A stretch of 64,000 nucleotides of DNA. It comes from Roseofilum casamattae BLCC-M143 (GTDB lineage: Bacteria; Cyanobacteriota; Cyanobacteriia; Cyanobacteriales; Desertifilaceae). The stretch's first letter is position 1; each line of letters starts with the position of its first letter. Made by a program: the position numbers and the translations under genes. The notes beneath the pieces were generated by a model. The model made no database searches, was not told where the DNA came from, and saw nothing but the letters and a program-made list of their open reading frames with translations. The stretch covers positions 1-64,000 of the forward strand of contig NZ_JAQOSQ010000001.1 of NCBI RefSeq assembly GCF_030068455.1, read 5' to 3'. Of this stretch, positions 1 to 9,253 are shown in pieces.

Positions 1-639
1 GATAGTTCTAAATCTGAAGATTCCTCGTCCATGTCCAGAGATAAATCGTCTAACTCTGCACCGGCTTCCTCATCGAGAGATAGTTCTAAATCTGAAGATT
101 CCTCGTCCATGTTCAGAGATAAATCGTCTAACTCTGAATCCGCTTCCTCATCGAGAGATAGTTCTAAATCTAACGATTCCTCTTCCATGTCCAGAGATAA
201 ATCGTCTAGCTCTGAATCCGCTTCCTCATCGAGAGATAGTTCTAAATCTGAAGATTCCTCGTCCATGTCCAGAGATAAATCGTCTAACTCTGAATCCGCT
301 TCCTCATCGAGAGATAGTTCTAAATCTGAAGATTCCTCGTCCATGTCCAGAGATAAATCGTCTAACTCTGCACCGGCTTCCTCATCGAGAGATAGTTCTA
401 AATCTGAAGATTCCTCGTCCATGTTCAGAGATAAATCGTCTAACTCTGAATCCGCTTCCTCATCGAGAGATAGTTCTAAATCTGAAGATTCCTCGTCCAT
501 GTCCAGAGATAAATCGTCTAGCTCTGAATCCGCTTCCTCATCGAGAGATAGTTCTAAATCTGAAGATTCCTCGTCCATGTCCAGAGATAAATCGTCTAAC
601 TCTGAATCCGCTTCCTCATCGAGAGATAGTTCTAAATCT
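1..639 (-). repeat. Nested in-frame tandem repeat, 78-bp unit within a 312-bp unit
   Basis: Eight complete 78-bp copies begin at 1, 79, 157, 235, 313, 391, 469 and 547, with 15 bases of a ninth at 625. Copies 1-4 and 5-8 form two 312-bp super-units that I read as differing at only three bases, all in copy 3 against copy 7. Each copy encodes 26 acidic residues of the type LSLDEEADSELDDL then SLDMDEESSDLE. Period and super-period are multiples of three, so the kinase frame is kept. The array may continue past the left edge. Confidence 0.95.
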
Positions 640-3062
640 TCCACATCTTCCGTTTCTAGTTCCACAGAAGAAGAAATCTTCATCAGAGGACTTTCTACGG
701 CTATTCCGTTATCTCGATCCTCAAAGAAATCATCTGATTCTGCCGATTTAGAGCGATCGCGGATCTCCGAACGATCGTTCGAGATAGTGAAGAAATCATC
801 GACAACATCATCAGACTTGGATGAAAGTGAATCAATTTCATCCGATTCAGCAACCATCATCAAATCAAAAGCATCGAGTTCTTTCTCGCTGTTTTCTCCA
901 TCGCTCGTTATTGATTCAGACCAGACCGGATTTTCCTGGGAATCTCGCTCTAAATCGTTTAGAGATAACTCTTCTTCAGCATCACTATCTAACTGTTCGG
1001 TGTTTGTCTCTGCTAACAACAACTCGTCGTCACTTTCTAAATCACCGTCTGCAGGCATTTCTAGAGATAAATCCTCAATCTCTTCTGGCTCAATATTTTC
1101 TTGAATTTCTTGTAATGAATCCACTTCTAGAGATTCTAAGGTTTCAATAGGTTGACTCTCAGTTTCCTCTTCATCGATCGCTAAATCTAATGCGTCTTCC
1201 ACCTCAGAATCTTCTCGGTCGTTTTCCTCAAATAAGTCCAGATTTATATCGTCAACATCGTCTTCTCTCTCGTTATCGTCGAAAAACTCTAAATCCAGAA
1301 GATCCATTTCATCATCAATTTCTTCTGTAGTTTCATCAACCCCGCGATCGATCGCGGGTTCGGAATAGAGAGTTGCGGCGTCCTCTAATTCGACTTCCGA
1401 TAACCCATCAAAGAGTTCGTTCAGGTTCTGTAAATCTTTGTCAAATTCTTCTGAAGGGTTCTCCTCTTCTACTGGAAATAAGTCTTCTATTTCTTGCAGA
1501 CTATCTTCCTCTTCTGGAAGTTCTAGCTCTAACTCCAACTCTGGAATTTCTGCCAAGTCTTCTTGACCGGAAATATCGGTTATATCTAAATCGATCTCCT
1601 CGTCTAAATCACCTTCATTTAATGATTCAAAATCGAGATCTAAGAAATCGTTAAATTCATTAGAATCTTCTAATTCACTCAAGTTGTTCTCTAACGGATT
1701 AGGAGAATTATCTGACATAATATTTTCCTCAATTTTTAATACTTCTTTTAATTTGCGATCGCCATCGTTGTCTGGAGTCGCCGGCAATTGACGATCGCTA
1801 ACCCCATTGGCAGCATAGGCATTGATAGTGCCGAGGGATGATTCTTCCCAAGGGCGATCGTCTAAAAATTCGGATAAGTCGCTAAAATCTTCATTATCGG
1901 GGTATCCAATCATCCAAGTGTCATCGATCGCCGCCATGCCGGAGTCTGATTCCCAAGTTAGCTCGCTGTTTGGCTCTTCCCCGGCAAACAGATCGGCTAA
2001 GGTATTGAGTTCATTTTGCCCGACTTCAGGAATAGAGTATTGCTGAGAACTACTGGGGGGATCGATGCTAGTCGAAATCGAGGGACTCGGTGTCGAGATA
2101 TTGCCAGCCTCTCCCGTTTCAAATCGGTCGGTTTCTTCCTCCGTACCAATGCCTAATAGGGTTTGCAGTTCTGGATCGGAGGCGGGATCGACCAACGATT
2201 CTTGTTGTAAATTTAATAAATCTTGGCTGGATTGAATTTTTTCTGGCGTACCGGCAAGCACTAAATCTCTCGCCTGTTTTAGGTCTTTGATAATGACTGG
2301 GGCAAGATGAACATAGATGGAGTCTGTATTGGCGATCGCTCCTTGCACTAAGGTTACCAAATCCGCCCATTGCCAGAGATCGAAGTTTTCTCCAGCTTGT
2401 TTCAAGCTCTCACACAGCGTTTGTAAATGCTGGCGGCTGGCTGGAGTATCCGGTTGTTTAAATCCTTGCAATAGCTCCCGCAATTGTCTGGGAATATCGC
2501 TTTGGAAAATCAAGAGTTTGGCGCTATGCTCGGGGTCGGAGATGGAACTTAAGGCCCTAGCAGCCAGAGGGGTCTCTTCCGCATTCTCCAATAACGACCA
2601 ACCCATGGTGGGAGCATCGGCGAGATTGGCACTGACGGGAGCCGGACTTGAGGTGAGTAGAGTTTGTTCTAGTTCTTGCAATAGAGGAGCTAAAGACTTG
2701 AGAATGCTCGCATCTTTTGGTTCGCGAACGCTCTCATCTTCTTCCAAATTCTCCACCAACTCGCTGAGACCGTCAAAGACGCGCAGTAATAAGGATTGGA
2801 GATTTGCTGTAGCATAAGTTGGATTGTCTTTGAGAACCTTAAAATAATCTTCCAAACTATGAGCGGTGCGCTGCACTGCTGTTGCCCCCAGCATTGCCGC
2901 TCCACCTTTAATCGAATGGGCAGCCCGAAAGATCTCGTTGACCAATTCCACATCATGAATGGTTTGTTCTAAATTAGACAATCCCTGTTCGATGATGCTG
3001 AGGTGGTCTTTCGCTTCCTCCAGGAAGTACCCCATGATTCGGTTTAAACTGTCTTGCTCCAT
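1..3062 (-). CDS. pilL: CheA-type hybrid histidine kinase of a type IV pilus chemosensory system (3' part outside window)
   Basis: Only the first 1020 codons are in the window; the gene runs off the left edge without a stop. Residues 1-120 form an Hpt domain with the phosphoacceptor motif AHSIKGG (His49). A linker to about residue 430 follows, then some 590 residues very rich in Glu and Asp, the last 200 of them made of 26-residue repeats. The P2, dimerisation, HATPase, CheW-like and receiver domains expected of this family would lie beyond the edge. Known relatives are Synechocystis PilL and Nostoc HmpE, which take signals from the PilJ receptor and phosphorylate CheY partners that control pilus motors. 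It is last in the pilG-H-I-J-L order, 64 bases after pilJ. The start at 3062 begins the Hpt domain directly. The long acidic insert is unusual. Confidence 0.88.
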   Translation of the reverse strand, partial: MEQDSLNRIMGYFLEEAKDHLSIIEQGLSNLEQTIHDVELVNEIFRAAHSIKGGAAMLGATAVQRTAHSLEDYFKVLKDNPTYATANLQSLLLRVFDGLSELVENLEEDESVREPKDASILKSLAPLLQELEQTLLTSSPAPVSANLADAPTMGWSLLENAEETPLAARALSSISDPEHSAKLLIFQSDIPRQLRELLQGFKQPDTPASRQHLQTLCESLKQAGENFDLWQWADLVTLVQGAIANTDSIYVHLAPVIIKDLKQARDLVLAGTPEKIQSSQDLLNLQQESLVDPASDPELQTLLGIGTEEETDRFETGEAGNISTPSPSISTSIDPPSSSQQYSIPEVGQNELNTLADLFAGEEPNSELTWESDSGMAAIDDTWMIGYPDNEDFSDLSEFLDDRPWEESSLGTINAYAANGVSDRQLPATPDNDGDRKLKEVLKIEENIMSDNSPNPLENNLSELEDSNEFNDFLDLDFESLNEGDLDEEIDLDITDISGQEDLAEIPELELELELPEEEDSLQEIEDLFPVEEENPSEEFDKDLQNLNELFDGLSEVELEDAATLYSEPAIDRGVDETTEEIDDEMDLLDLEFFDDNEREDDVDDINLDLFEENDREDSEVEDALDLAIDEEETESQPIETLESLEVDSLQEIQENIEPEEIEDLSLEMPADGDLESDDELLLAETNTEQLDSDAEEELSLNDLERDSQENPVWSESITSDGENSEKELDAFDLMMVAESDEIDSLSSKSDDVVDDFFTISNDRSEIRDRSKSAESDDFFEDRDNGIAVESPLMKISSSVELETEDVEDLELSLDEEADSELDDLSLDMDEESSDLELSLDEEADSELDDLSLDMDEESSDLELSLDEEADSELDDLSLNMDEESSDLELSLDEEAGAELDDLSLDMDEESSDLELSLDEEADSELDDLSLDMDEESSDLELSLDEEADSELDDLSLDMEEESLDLELSLDEEADSELDDLSLNMDEESSDLELSLDEEAGAELDDLSLDMDEESSDLEL

Positions 3063-3126
3063 GACCGGTGCCTTTTGGCTATCGACATATTAAGCGGTTG
3101 GCGAGAGTCGCTAAAGATCGCGATCG

Positions 3127-6075
3127 CTAGCGACTTTTGGGATCGACCTTAAATCGGTCTACTCCAGTGAGCAGATCTCGGGCGACGTTCACCAAAGATC
3201 CTAACGCTTGCGAGACTCGTCCGCACTCTTGCGAGGTTTCTTGCGCAGTTAGCTCGACTGACTGCATAACTTGAGCGACTGCGCGCGAGGTTTCTGTTTG
3301 TTCTACCGTATCGGCGGCGATCGATCGCACGAGAACGTCAATCCGGTTATTCGTTTGAATAATATCCTCGAGAGACTTCGCCGCTTCTCGCGCCAAGTTC
3401 GTCCCTTGAATCACCTGTTGCGTTCCTTCTTCCATCGCTTGCATTACCCCAGCCGTTTCGCTTTGAATCTGCAATACGATTTGTTCGATCTCTTTCGACG
3501 CTTTCGCCGCCCGATCTGCTAGCTGTCGGACTTCATCCGCAACGATGGCAAATCCCCGTCCGGCTTCCCCTGCCCGCGCTGCCTCAATACTGGCGTTCAA
3601 GGCGAGCAAGTTCGTCCGCGAAGCAATTTGCGCGATCAATGCCACGATCTTAGAAATTTCTTGCGATGATTCTGCCAATCGTTTCACTTTCCGCGTGGTT
3701 TCTGCTACAGTTTCGCGGATTTGCAGAATACCGGCTACCGTCCTCTCTACTGACTCTCCACCCCGTCGTGCCGTGTCGTTTGCCGAGCGAGCCACTGCTT
3801 CGGCTTGTCGGGCGCTTTCGGCTACCCGCTGAATGGAGTCGGTCATCATTTGCACGCTGTTCAGGGTAACGGCTAGCTCTTCGGCTTGCCGCAGAGCGTC
3901 AGCGGCTAACCCTCGGGCAAACGCTTCACTTTCAGCAGAGCCTTTATTCACCTGCCGAGCTGCCAAACTTACCTGTTGGACAATTTCGCGCAGGTTTTGA
4001 ATGGTGAGGTTAAACGAGTCGGCTACGGCACCGAGGACGTCAGCCGTGACTTCTGCTTGCACCGTCAGGTCTCCACGAGCGGCTCCTTCTACGTCGTCGA
4101 GCAAGCGAATGACTTGCCGCTGTAGATCTTCTTTGGCCGACTCATTTTCGGCTGCTTTCCGTTGCGACTCGCTCATGGTGGTCAGGACGTTGCGAGCCAT
4201 CACGTTAAAACTCTCGGAAAGATAGCCCATTTCGTCTTCGCCGTAAACCGTCGCTTGGGACCCCAGCTGCCCGGCAGCCACTTTCTCAAATTGGGCTTGC
4301 AAGTCATCGGTAGTACGTTTCACTTGTTGGGTCCCACGCCTAGATAGAACGTAGCTGATGCCCCCAGAAGCGCCTCCAGGGCACACAATCATTAACAGTT
4401 TCAGCATGGGTTTGACGTTGCTGGCGCTCATGTAAATGACGATCGCGATCGCAAATATGGAACTGAGTCCGGTAGCGATCGCCACATACAAATTTTTGGT
4501 CAGCATCGAGGCATTATCGAAGAAGCCCAGCACTCCCGGTTCTGCCGTCGCACTGGCTTCTACCCGTTGTCCTGCCTTGCTCGCAAAGGTGGGAATTGTC
4601 TCCGTATTGGTACTGGAGATACTAAACATCTCCTCCTCTAACAGAGCTGAGTTATCATCGCTCGGATCGAACTCCTCAGCAACGTTTAAACCACTGTTCC
4701 CCATGGTTCCCATCCCGCTGGAGGTATTCCCCAATGAAGACTTTAAGTCCGTCGGTAGTGCTGAGGAGATATCGTCAAAGGCTGAGAATTCTTCCAAAAC
4801 CTTATCGTCAAAAGCATCAAATTCATCGAGAAAGTCTACCGTACCCGACCCATTACCATTTTGCAAGGGAGACAGTTCTGAGTTTTCCTCGCTAAATCCA
4901 TCAAAATCCTCATCAAACCCAAAGCTCTCGGTCTGAAAGCCAGATTCACTCAAGCTACTGTTGTCGGTATCATCTAGCCCATTTTGAGGAAAATTATCCT
5001 CTTCGCCAATTCCTTTCCATAAATTACTATCCGAGAGGGTTGGATCGCTGCTCATCCCCATATGACCGTTGGCCTCTCCTCCTAAAGCTGTTGCAGAGCC
5101 ATTTGTCGTATTTTTCAGGGAGGTTTGTCCGACAAACAAGGTGGGTGTTTCCTCCAAGGGCGCTACACCGCTTAATGCCTCGTCGTCATAATCGCTCGAG
5201 TGGTCTAGAACTGGAGTCTCAAAATCCATAGCATGTTCAGCGGACATGCTTCCTAAAGAGGAGTCAAAGGTAGCTGGCGGATCGTCTGGAAATTCCATCG
5301 GGTCGAAGGGAATTCCACCATGGGAATCTGGGAGTTTACCCGTTTCCTCGGTCATATCCGGATTGGCAGCAAAGGGAGAAAACCCATCATCCTCGTCGAG
5401 ATCCCCTGCCTCATCTTGCAATTCGGCGAGAGATTCTCCACCAAAGATATCGTCTTCAACTACGTTAGAATCGTGTTGGAAATTGTCGAGATCGCTTTTG
5501 GCTACGGTGAAGGGGTCGTCGTCTAATTCTTCCCAAGAACTCGATAGTTCTTCGTCTTCCAGGAACGGACTCTGGGAGACGTCGCTCAGTTCGTATTCGT
5601 CTATGGCACCATTGGAGAAGTTGGTTGAAACTTGGGGAGTTAGCTCGCCAACAGAAAAATCTCCGACCATTTCCGTCTGAATCTCTTCTCCTTCTTGGAG
5701 ATCGTCGTCAAGATCTTCCCATTCCGAGGCAATTTCTGCTTCGTCTAATTCCTCAATCTGGGGAAAATCGCTCGTGCTGGTTGTTACCTCCATATTGGAC
5801 GTGTGATAAGTGGCAAATTGAGCCACATCTGCTAATCCTTGATTGGCATAATCTATGGAAATCTGGTCATCAGCCATATCTAAAACGGCTTCGTATTCGG
5901 ACTTAGCTACAGTATACTCTTGCAGTCCATAGCAATAAATATGTCCTCTGAGTAAGTGAGAATTCGGGTCATCTGGAAATGACTCGACTAAGCCATCGAT
6001 GATTGATGCGGCATCTTCATAACGACCTTGAACATAAGCCGTTTCTGCGTGTTGGTATTCTGTGGCATAATCCAT
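3127..6075 (-). CDS. pilJ: Methyl-accepting chemotaxis protein of the Pil/Hmp system
   Basis: This 982-residue receptor should assemble with the CheW and CheA proteins encoded beside it and signal to the pilus machinery. A TPR-like helical segment fills residues 1-80. About 400 residues of acidic low-complexity sequence follow, then two hydrophobic helices (about 528-549 and 556-579) separated by only a few residues, a HAMP-like region (about 580-635) and a long coiled-coil signalling domain. The hairpin tip motif [16 protein letters not shown] is near residue 820. No periplasmic loop is present, and no GAF domain, so it is not a PixJ-type photoreceptor. Family relatives are Synechocystis PilJ and Nostoc HmpD. 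A purine-rich stretch, GGGGGCGATGGG, precedes the ATG. Confidence 0.92.
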   Translation of the reverse strand: MDYATEYQHAETAYVQGRYEDAASIIDGLVESFPDDPNSHLLRGHIYCYGLQEYTVAKSEYEAVLDMADDQISIDYANQGLADVAQFATYHTSNMEVTTSTSDFPQIEELDEAEIASEWEDLDDDLQEGEEIQTEMVGDFSVGELTPQVSTNFSNGAIDEYELSDVSQSPFLEDEELSSSWEELDDDPFTVAKSDLDNFQHDSNVVEDDIFGGESLAELQDEAGDLDEDDGFSPFAANPDMTEETGKLPDSHGGIPFDPMEFPDDPPATFDSSLGSMSAEHAMDFETPVLDHSSDYDDEALSGVAPLEETPTLFVGQTSLKNTTNGSATALGGEANGHMGMSSDPTLSDSNLWKGIGEEDNFPQNGLDDTDNSSLSESGFQTESFGFDEDFDGFSEENSELSPLQNGNGSGTVDFLDEFDAFDDKVLEEFSAFDDISSALPTDLKSSLGNTSSGMGTMGNSGLNVAEEFDPSDDNSALLEEEMFSISSTNTETIPTFASKAGQRVEASATAEPGVLGFFDNASMLTKNLYVAIATGLSSIFAIAIVIYMSASNVKPMLKLLMIVCPGGASGGISYVLSRRGTQQVKRTTDDLQAQFEKVAAGQLGSQATVYGEDEMGYLSESFNVMARNVLTTMSESQRKAAENESAKEDLQRQVIRLLDDVEGAARGDLTVQAEVTADVLGAVADSFNLTIQNLREIVQQVSLAARQVNKGSAESEAFARGLAADALRQAEELAVTLNSVQMMTDSIQRVAESARQAEAVARSANDTARRGGESVERTVAGILQIRETVAETTRKVKRLAESSQEISKIVALIAQIASRTNLLALNASIEAARAGEAGRGFAIVADEVRQLADRAAKASKEIEQIVLQIQSETAGVMQAMEEGTQQVIQGTNLAREAAKSLEDIIQTNNRIDVLVRSIAADTVEQTETSRAVAQVMQSVELTAQETSQECGRVSQALGSLVNVARDLLTGVDRFKVDPKSR

Positions 6076-6210
6076 CCCATCGCCCCCTACTAAGATAGTT
6101 TTACAAATTCCTCATCCGATCGACCCGACACTATATTACAATCTCCTTCTTGACGCCATCGGTATCTGAAGGTCTGGTTTTGAGTGTTTGGGTTAGCAAT
6201 TATCCAAATT

Positions 6211-6741
6211 TTAGGCCGCCCACCGAGCCGATCGCAAAATAGCCACTTGGTTGAGCAACCATAAATAGCGATCGTTTTCTGCATCAATTTCCCATTCTCC
6301 TCGGACGAATGGTTCCATTGTATCCTTGACATTGGTCGCTCGTTGGAGTTGTTCCACATCTAACCAGTCCATGCCTCCAATGCGATCGATCGCCAAACCG
6401 AGCATGGTATCTTGATCTTCAATGGCAATTACCGGCAGTTCGGTGCGATCGGTATTTAAGGGGGTGGGGTCGCCGAGAAATTGCCCCAAGTCGGCCACCC
6501 AAATGACTCGTCCGCGAATATTCATCGTCCCGAGCAATAGGGGAGAAACGTTGGGGATAGGGGTAATCCGGTCTGGGGGAGATTCAAATACTTCTTTGAT
6601 TCCAATTGCAGTCAGGGCCAGTTCGTAACCGGAAGGGACAAAAAATCTCAGGTGCAGCTCTCCTTCTGGATTTTGCAGTTCTTGGAATTCGGTCGTTTGC
6701 TCGGTTGGGGCATCAGCCAGTACGTCGGGATTGGCAACCAT
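6211..6741 (-). CDS. pilI: CheW-like coupling protein
   Basis: A 176-residue single-domain CheW-like protein. It contains the family features of a hydrophobic beta-barrel core, including VSPLLLGTMNIRGRVIWVAD near residues 84-103 and GLAIDRIGGM near 140. CheW proteins link the receptor tip to the CheA kinase. It lies between the CheY gene (50 bases upstream) and pilJ (135 bases downstream) on the same strand, matching pilI/hmpC in other cyanobacteria. Length is normal for the family. Confidence 0.9.
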   Translation of the reverse strand: MVANPDVLADAPTEQTTEFQELQNPEGELHLRFFVPSGYELALTAIGIKEVFESPPDRITPIPNVSPLLLGTMNIRGRVIWVADLGQFLGDPTPLNTDRTELPVIAIEDQDTMLGLAIDRIGGMDWLDVEQLQRATNVKDTMEPFVRGEWEIDAENDRYLWLLNQVAILRSARWAA

Positions 6742-6791
6742 AGAGGGCGATCCTTGGGTTTGAGAGTGGGCAATTGGGGCTAGCTGAGGGA

Positions 6792-7157
6792 TTAGCCTCG
6801 TAAGAGTTGTTTAACAGTACCCACTAATTCCGTGGGCTGAAAAGGTTTGGCAATGTAAGCATCGGCGCCTTGTTTCATGCCCCAGTAGCGATCGAATTCT
6901 TCGCCTTTGGAGGAGCACATGACGACGGGGACATTTTGGGTTTTTGGGTCGGCTTTAATGCGCCGACAGACTTCATAACCATTCATGCGGGGCATGACGA
7001 TATCGAGGACGACTAAATCCGGACGACGATCTTGAATATTTTCAATGGCTTCTACCCCATCGCTCGCTGTTATAACGGCAAGTCCACTCTCTTTGAGTAG
7101 GCTGGTAATCATCTCCCGTTGGGCTGGGCTATCTTCTACAACTAAAACGCTACTCAT
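6792..7157 (-). CDS. pilH: CheY-like single-domain response regulator
   Basis: A 121-residue receiver domain with every key residue present: the acidic pair Glu8-Asp9, phosphoacceptor Asp52 in VVLDIVMP, Ser82/Ser83 after strand 4, and Lys104 in AKPF. It is expected to be phosphorylated by the PilL kinase and to act on pilus function, as for PilH/HmpB. TTTAGGAG precedes the ATG closely. It shares its strand with pilI, and a 231-base gap separates it from the upstream PatA-like gene. Confidence 0.93.
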   Translation of the reverse strand: MSSVLVVEDSPAQREMITSLLKESGLAVITASDGVEAIENIQDRRPDLVVLDIVMPRMNGYEVCRRIKADPKTQNVPVVMCSSKGEEFDRYWGMKQGADAYIAKPFQPTELVGTVKQLLRG

Positions 7158-7388
7158 AACTCCTAAATCCTGCTAATCCTGCTAAGTTGCGATCGCGACC
7201 TTTATCTTCTAGAGTGAGGGAGAAGCCCGAGCGATCGCAACAATTTAGCCATCGCTTGGGCTGCTAAGTATCTCTAATTTATCGAATAAAGTGCCGGATA
7301 CGGCCACTTTCCTAGATTTTTATTCTTCCAGGTTAATCGAGGTCTGAGTTAGAGTACCCAGTTCATTGAGAGAAAATACGGAACTGAT

Positions 7389-8633
7389 TTATTCGGTTTC
7401 TAACTCGAGTTCGGAAGCGATCGCATCATCAAGAATTCGGTCGGCCGATGGGGCCCCTCCACCTCCTTTGCCAATATATTTTTCCAGGATCATTAGTAAT
7501 TCGTTTTGGCCGAAGGGTTTGGTTAAATAATCAGTTGCTCCCACCATGCGGGCTTTGAGGCGATCGATAAATCCGTCGCGACCGGTGAGCATGACAATGG
7601 GAGTCTGGCGAAATAAAGTGGAGCGTCGCAGCATGGCACAGATTTCATACCCATCCAGTTCGGGCATGGCAATGTCACATAAAATTAAATCGGGCTTGAG
7701 TTGAAATACCAGACTGAGCGCTCGGAGGGGGTTGGTAATTCCAGCTACTTCATAGCCACTGGTTTGTAAGATCTGTTCGACGGCTTTGCACAAGGCCACT
7801 CCATCATCGATGCAGACGACTCGAGGAGGGCGCATGAGTTGGGACTGTTGTGCCATCCAGTTCGGTTCGACGGAGGGAGGATAGGTCAGTTGCACCCATC
7901 CTTGCTGAACGAACGGATAGATGGCTTTGGCGACAGTGAGAATATCTCCGTTCAAGTAACGGGCAATTTGGCGAATGGATGTGGGGGTTTCCGACCAGGA
8001 TGCCATGATCTGGAGTTGCTTTTGTCCCAGGGTCTGTCGCATTTCTTCGGTCTCGCAGAGCACCGGACATTGATCGGGAGATTGAATGTGCGGATACAGT
8101 TGGTTCCATTCCTGCACTTGCTTGATAATTTGCGCCACCAAAGGGCCGATTTTCAGGGTGGTGAGTTGGGGAGCTAGGGGAGGGCCCAGTTCAAAGATAA
8201 ACGAGCCACTGTGGAGAGAGAGCAGGTCGAAGAGGGTCTCTTTTACCATACTTTCCACAATTTTCCGACCTTGAGCTGGGGTGAGTTTGTGGTTTTCGAG
8301 CATGGCCCACAAGTAGCCGTATTCGGGAGCATTGGTAGCGGAGATGGCGGGAACTTGGCTTTGTTTTAGCTCCTCTAAACTGTTGGTGAGGGTGTAGCGA
8401 TGCAAATTGTGGCGCAAGCGCAGCAAGCTGCTGTCGTCGGAGCCAGCATAGATGATTTTGCCATTGACAAAAAAGACGAACCAACATTGAGCAGAGGAAC
8501 GTTGGGCGCGATCGCCCAAAAGAGGGTTTTGCTGAGGGCTATAAGCCTCAACACATAGCTCGCCGGTGCGCTGTCCCAACTCAATGAGCTGGAAAATACT
8601 GCGAATATCAATCTCGCTTAAGTGTCCCTGCAT
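7389..8633 (-). CDS. pilG: PatA-like response regulator (N-terminal PATAN/DUF4388 domain, C-terminal receiver)
   Basis: The N-terminal 250 residues start MQGHLSEIDIRSIFQLIELG and resemble the PATAN (DUF4388) domain of cyanobacterial PatA and PixG/PilG proteins. A receiver domain begins near residue 267 (VVCIDDG), with phosphoacceptor Asp at about 320 (LILCDIAMP) and a conserved Lys in TKPFGQNE. Such proteins are thought to be an output of the kinase and act on pilus motors. It is the first gene of the pilG-H-I-J-L cluster. The last 25 residues are an acidic tail. Placement as PilG/HmpA rests on gene order as well as domains. Confidence 0.87.
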   Translation of the reverse strand: MQGHLSEIDIRSIFQLIELGQRTGELCVEAYSPQQNPLLGDRAQRSSAQCWFVFFVNGKIIYAGSDDSSLLRLRHNLHRYTLTNSLEELKQSQVPAISATNAPEYGYLWAMLENHKLTPAQGRKIVESMVKETLFDLLSLHSGSFIFELGPPLAPQLTTLKIGPLVAQIIKQVQEWNQLYPHIQSPDQCPVLCETEEMRQTLGQKQLQIMASWSETPTSIRQIARYLNGDILTVAKAIYPFVQQGWVQLTYPPSVEPNWMAQQSQLMRPPRVVCIDDGVALCKAVEQILQTSGYEVAGITNPLRALSLVFQLKPDLILCDIAMPELDGYEICAMLRRSTLFRQTPIVMLTGRDGFIDRLKARMVGATDYLTKPFGQNELLMILEKYIGKGGGGAPSADRILDDAIASELELETE

Positions 8634-9253
8634 CCGGTGTTAATTCGCTCGATTCTTGACAGGCAATGGGGCTATCCTCTTCCGAAGTAATCGACCTACA
8701 TCCTAGAGTGCTTCTAGAGATATTGTAAATCGTCTGCTCCGAATCTTAATCCCTACCTCTTCCCCGAAATAAGAGGTTAAACTAGATGGGTTAGGGCCGG
8801 GAAGATCCTCGGGAGGAAGGAGTTATAACTTTTGTAAACTCTCTGAAGACGGCAACTTCCTCAGAGTAACAAACCTTTGCTACTATGAAAGCAACTGGAG
8901 GGGCAGATCGCTTCTGTACAAATCGTATGGGTCTGAACAGAGAGCTAACACTCGCCAAAACGGAACTGACTAGCAATGTTGTACCCTGGAGCATAGGGCA
9001 CCACAATCGAGCGACACTTAGGGATATCTCTTCTGCTGCATTGCACGGTTCGAGCTAGACCATTGAACCTCTGGGTGCGATGGCTCGGTGAGAGGGGTTG
9101 TCCTCGCTGTTGCAATGTTGGGGAAGACTGTTGAACTAAGACTCTCCGTTGTTATAGCGGCTGGGGAGGGTCGAGGGATTAGGATGGTAGAAAAGGGAAG
9201 TTTTAACCCAGTATCACAACCGATCGATGGACGCATAAACGAGGACTATCAGC
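8634..9253. other. Intergenic region between divergent pilG and hmpF
   Basis: About 620 bases without a convincing gene. Short open frames on either strand show no recognisable domain. Because the pil operon reads left and hmpF reads right, this region must hold the promoters for both motility transcripts, but I cannot define -10/-35 elements with confidence. Confidence 0.6.

Noticed and set aside
1-639. Tandem repeats as a CRISPR array
   Set aside because: Units are contiguous with no unique spacers, the period is 78 and they encode protein.
31-1104. Long plus-strand Ser-rich open frame of 357 codons
   Set aside because: It is antisense to the PilL acidic repeat; the period is a multiple of three so the opposite strand is also open. 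The minus strand has the domain-bearing protein.
3127-8633. The chemosensory cluster as a PixGHIJL phototaxis system
   Set aside because: The receptor lacks the GAF chromophore domains of PixJ and the HmpF neighbour fits the Pil/Hmp system.
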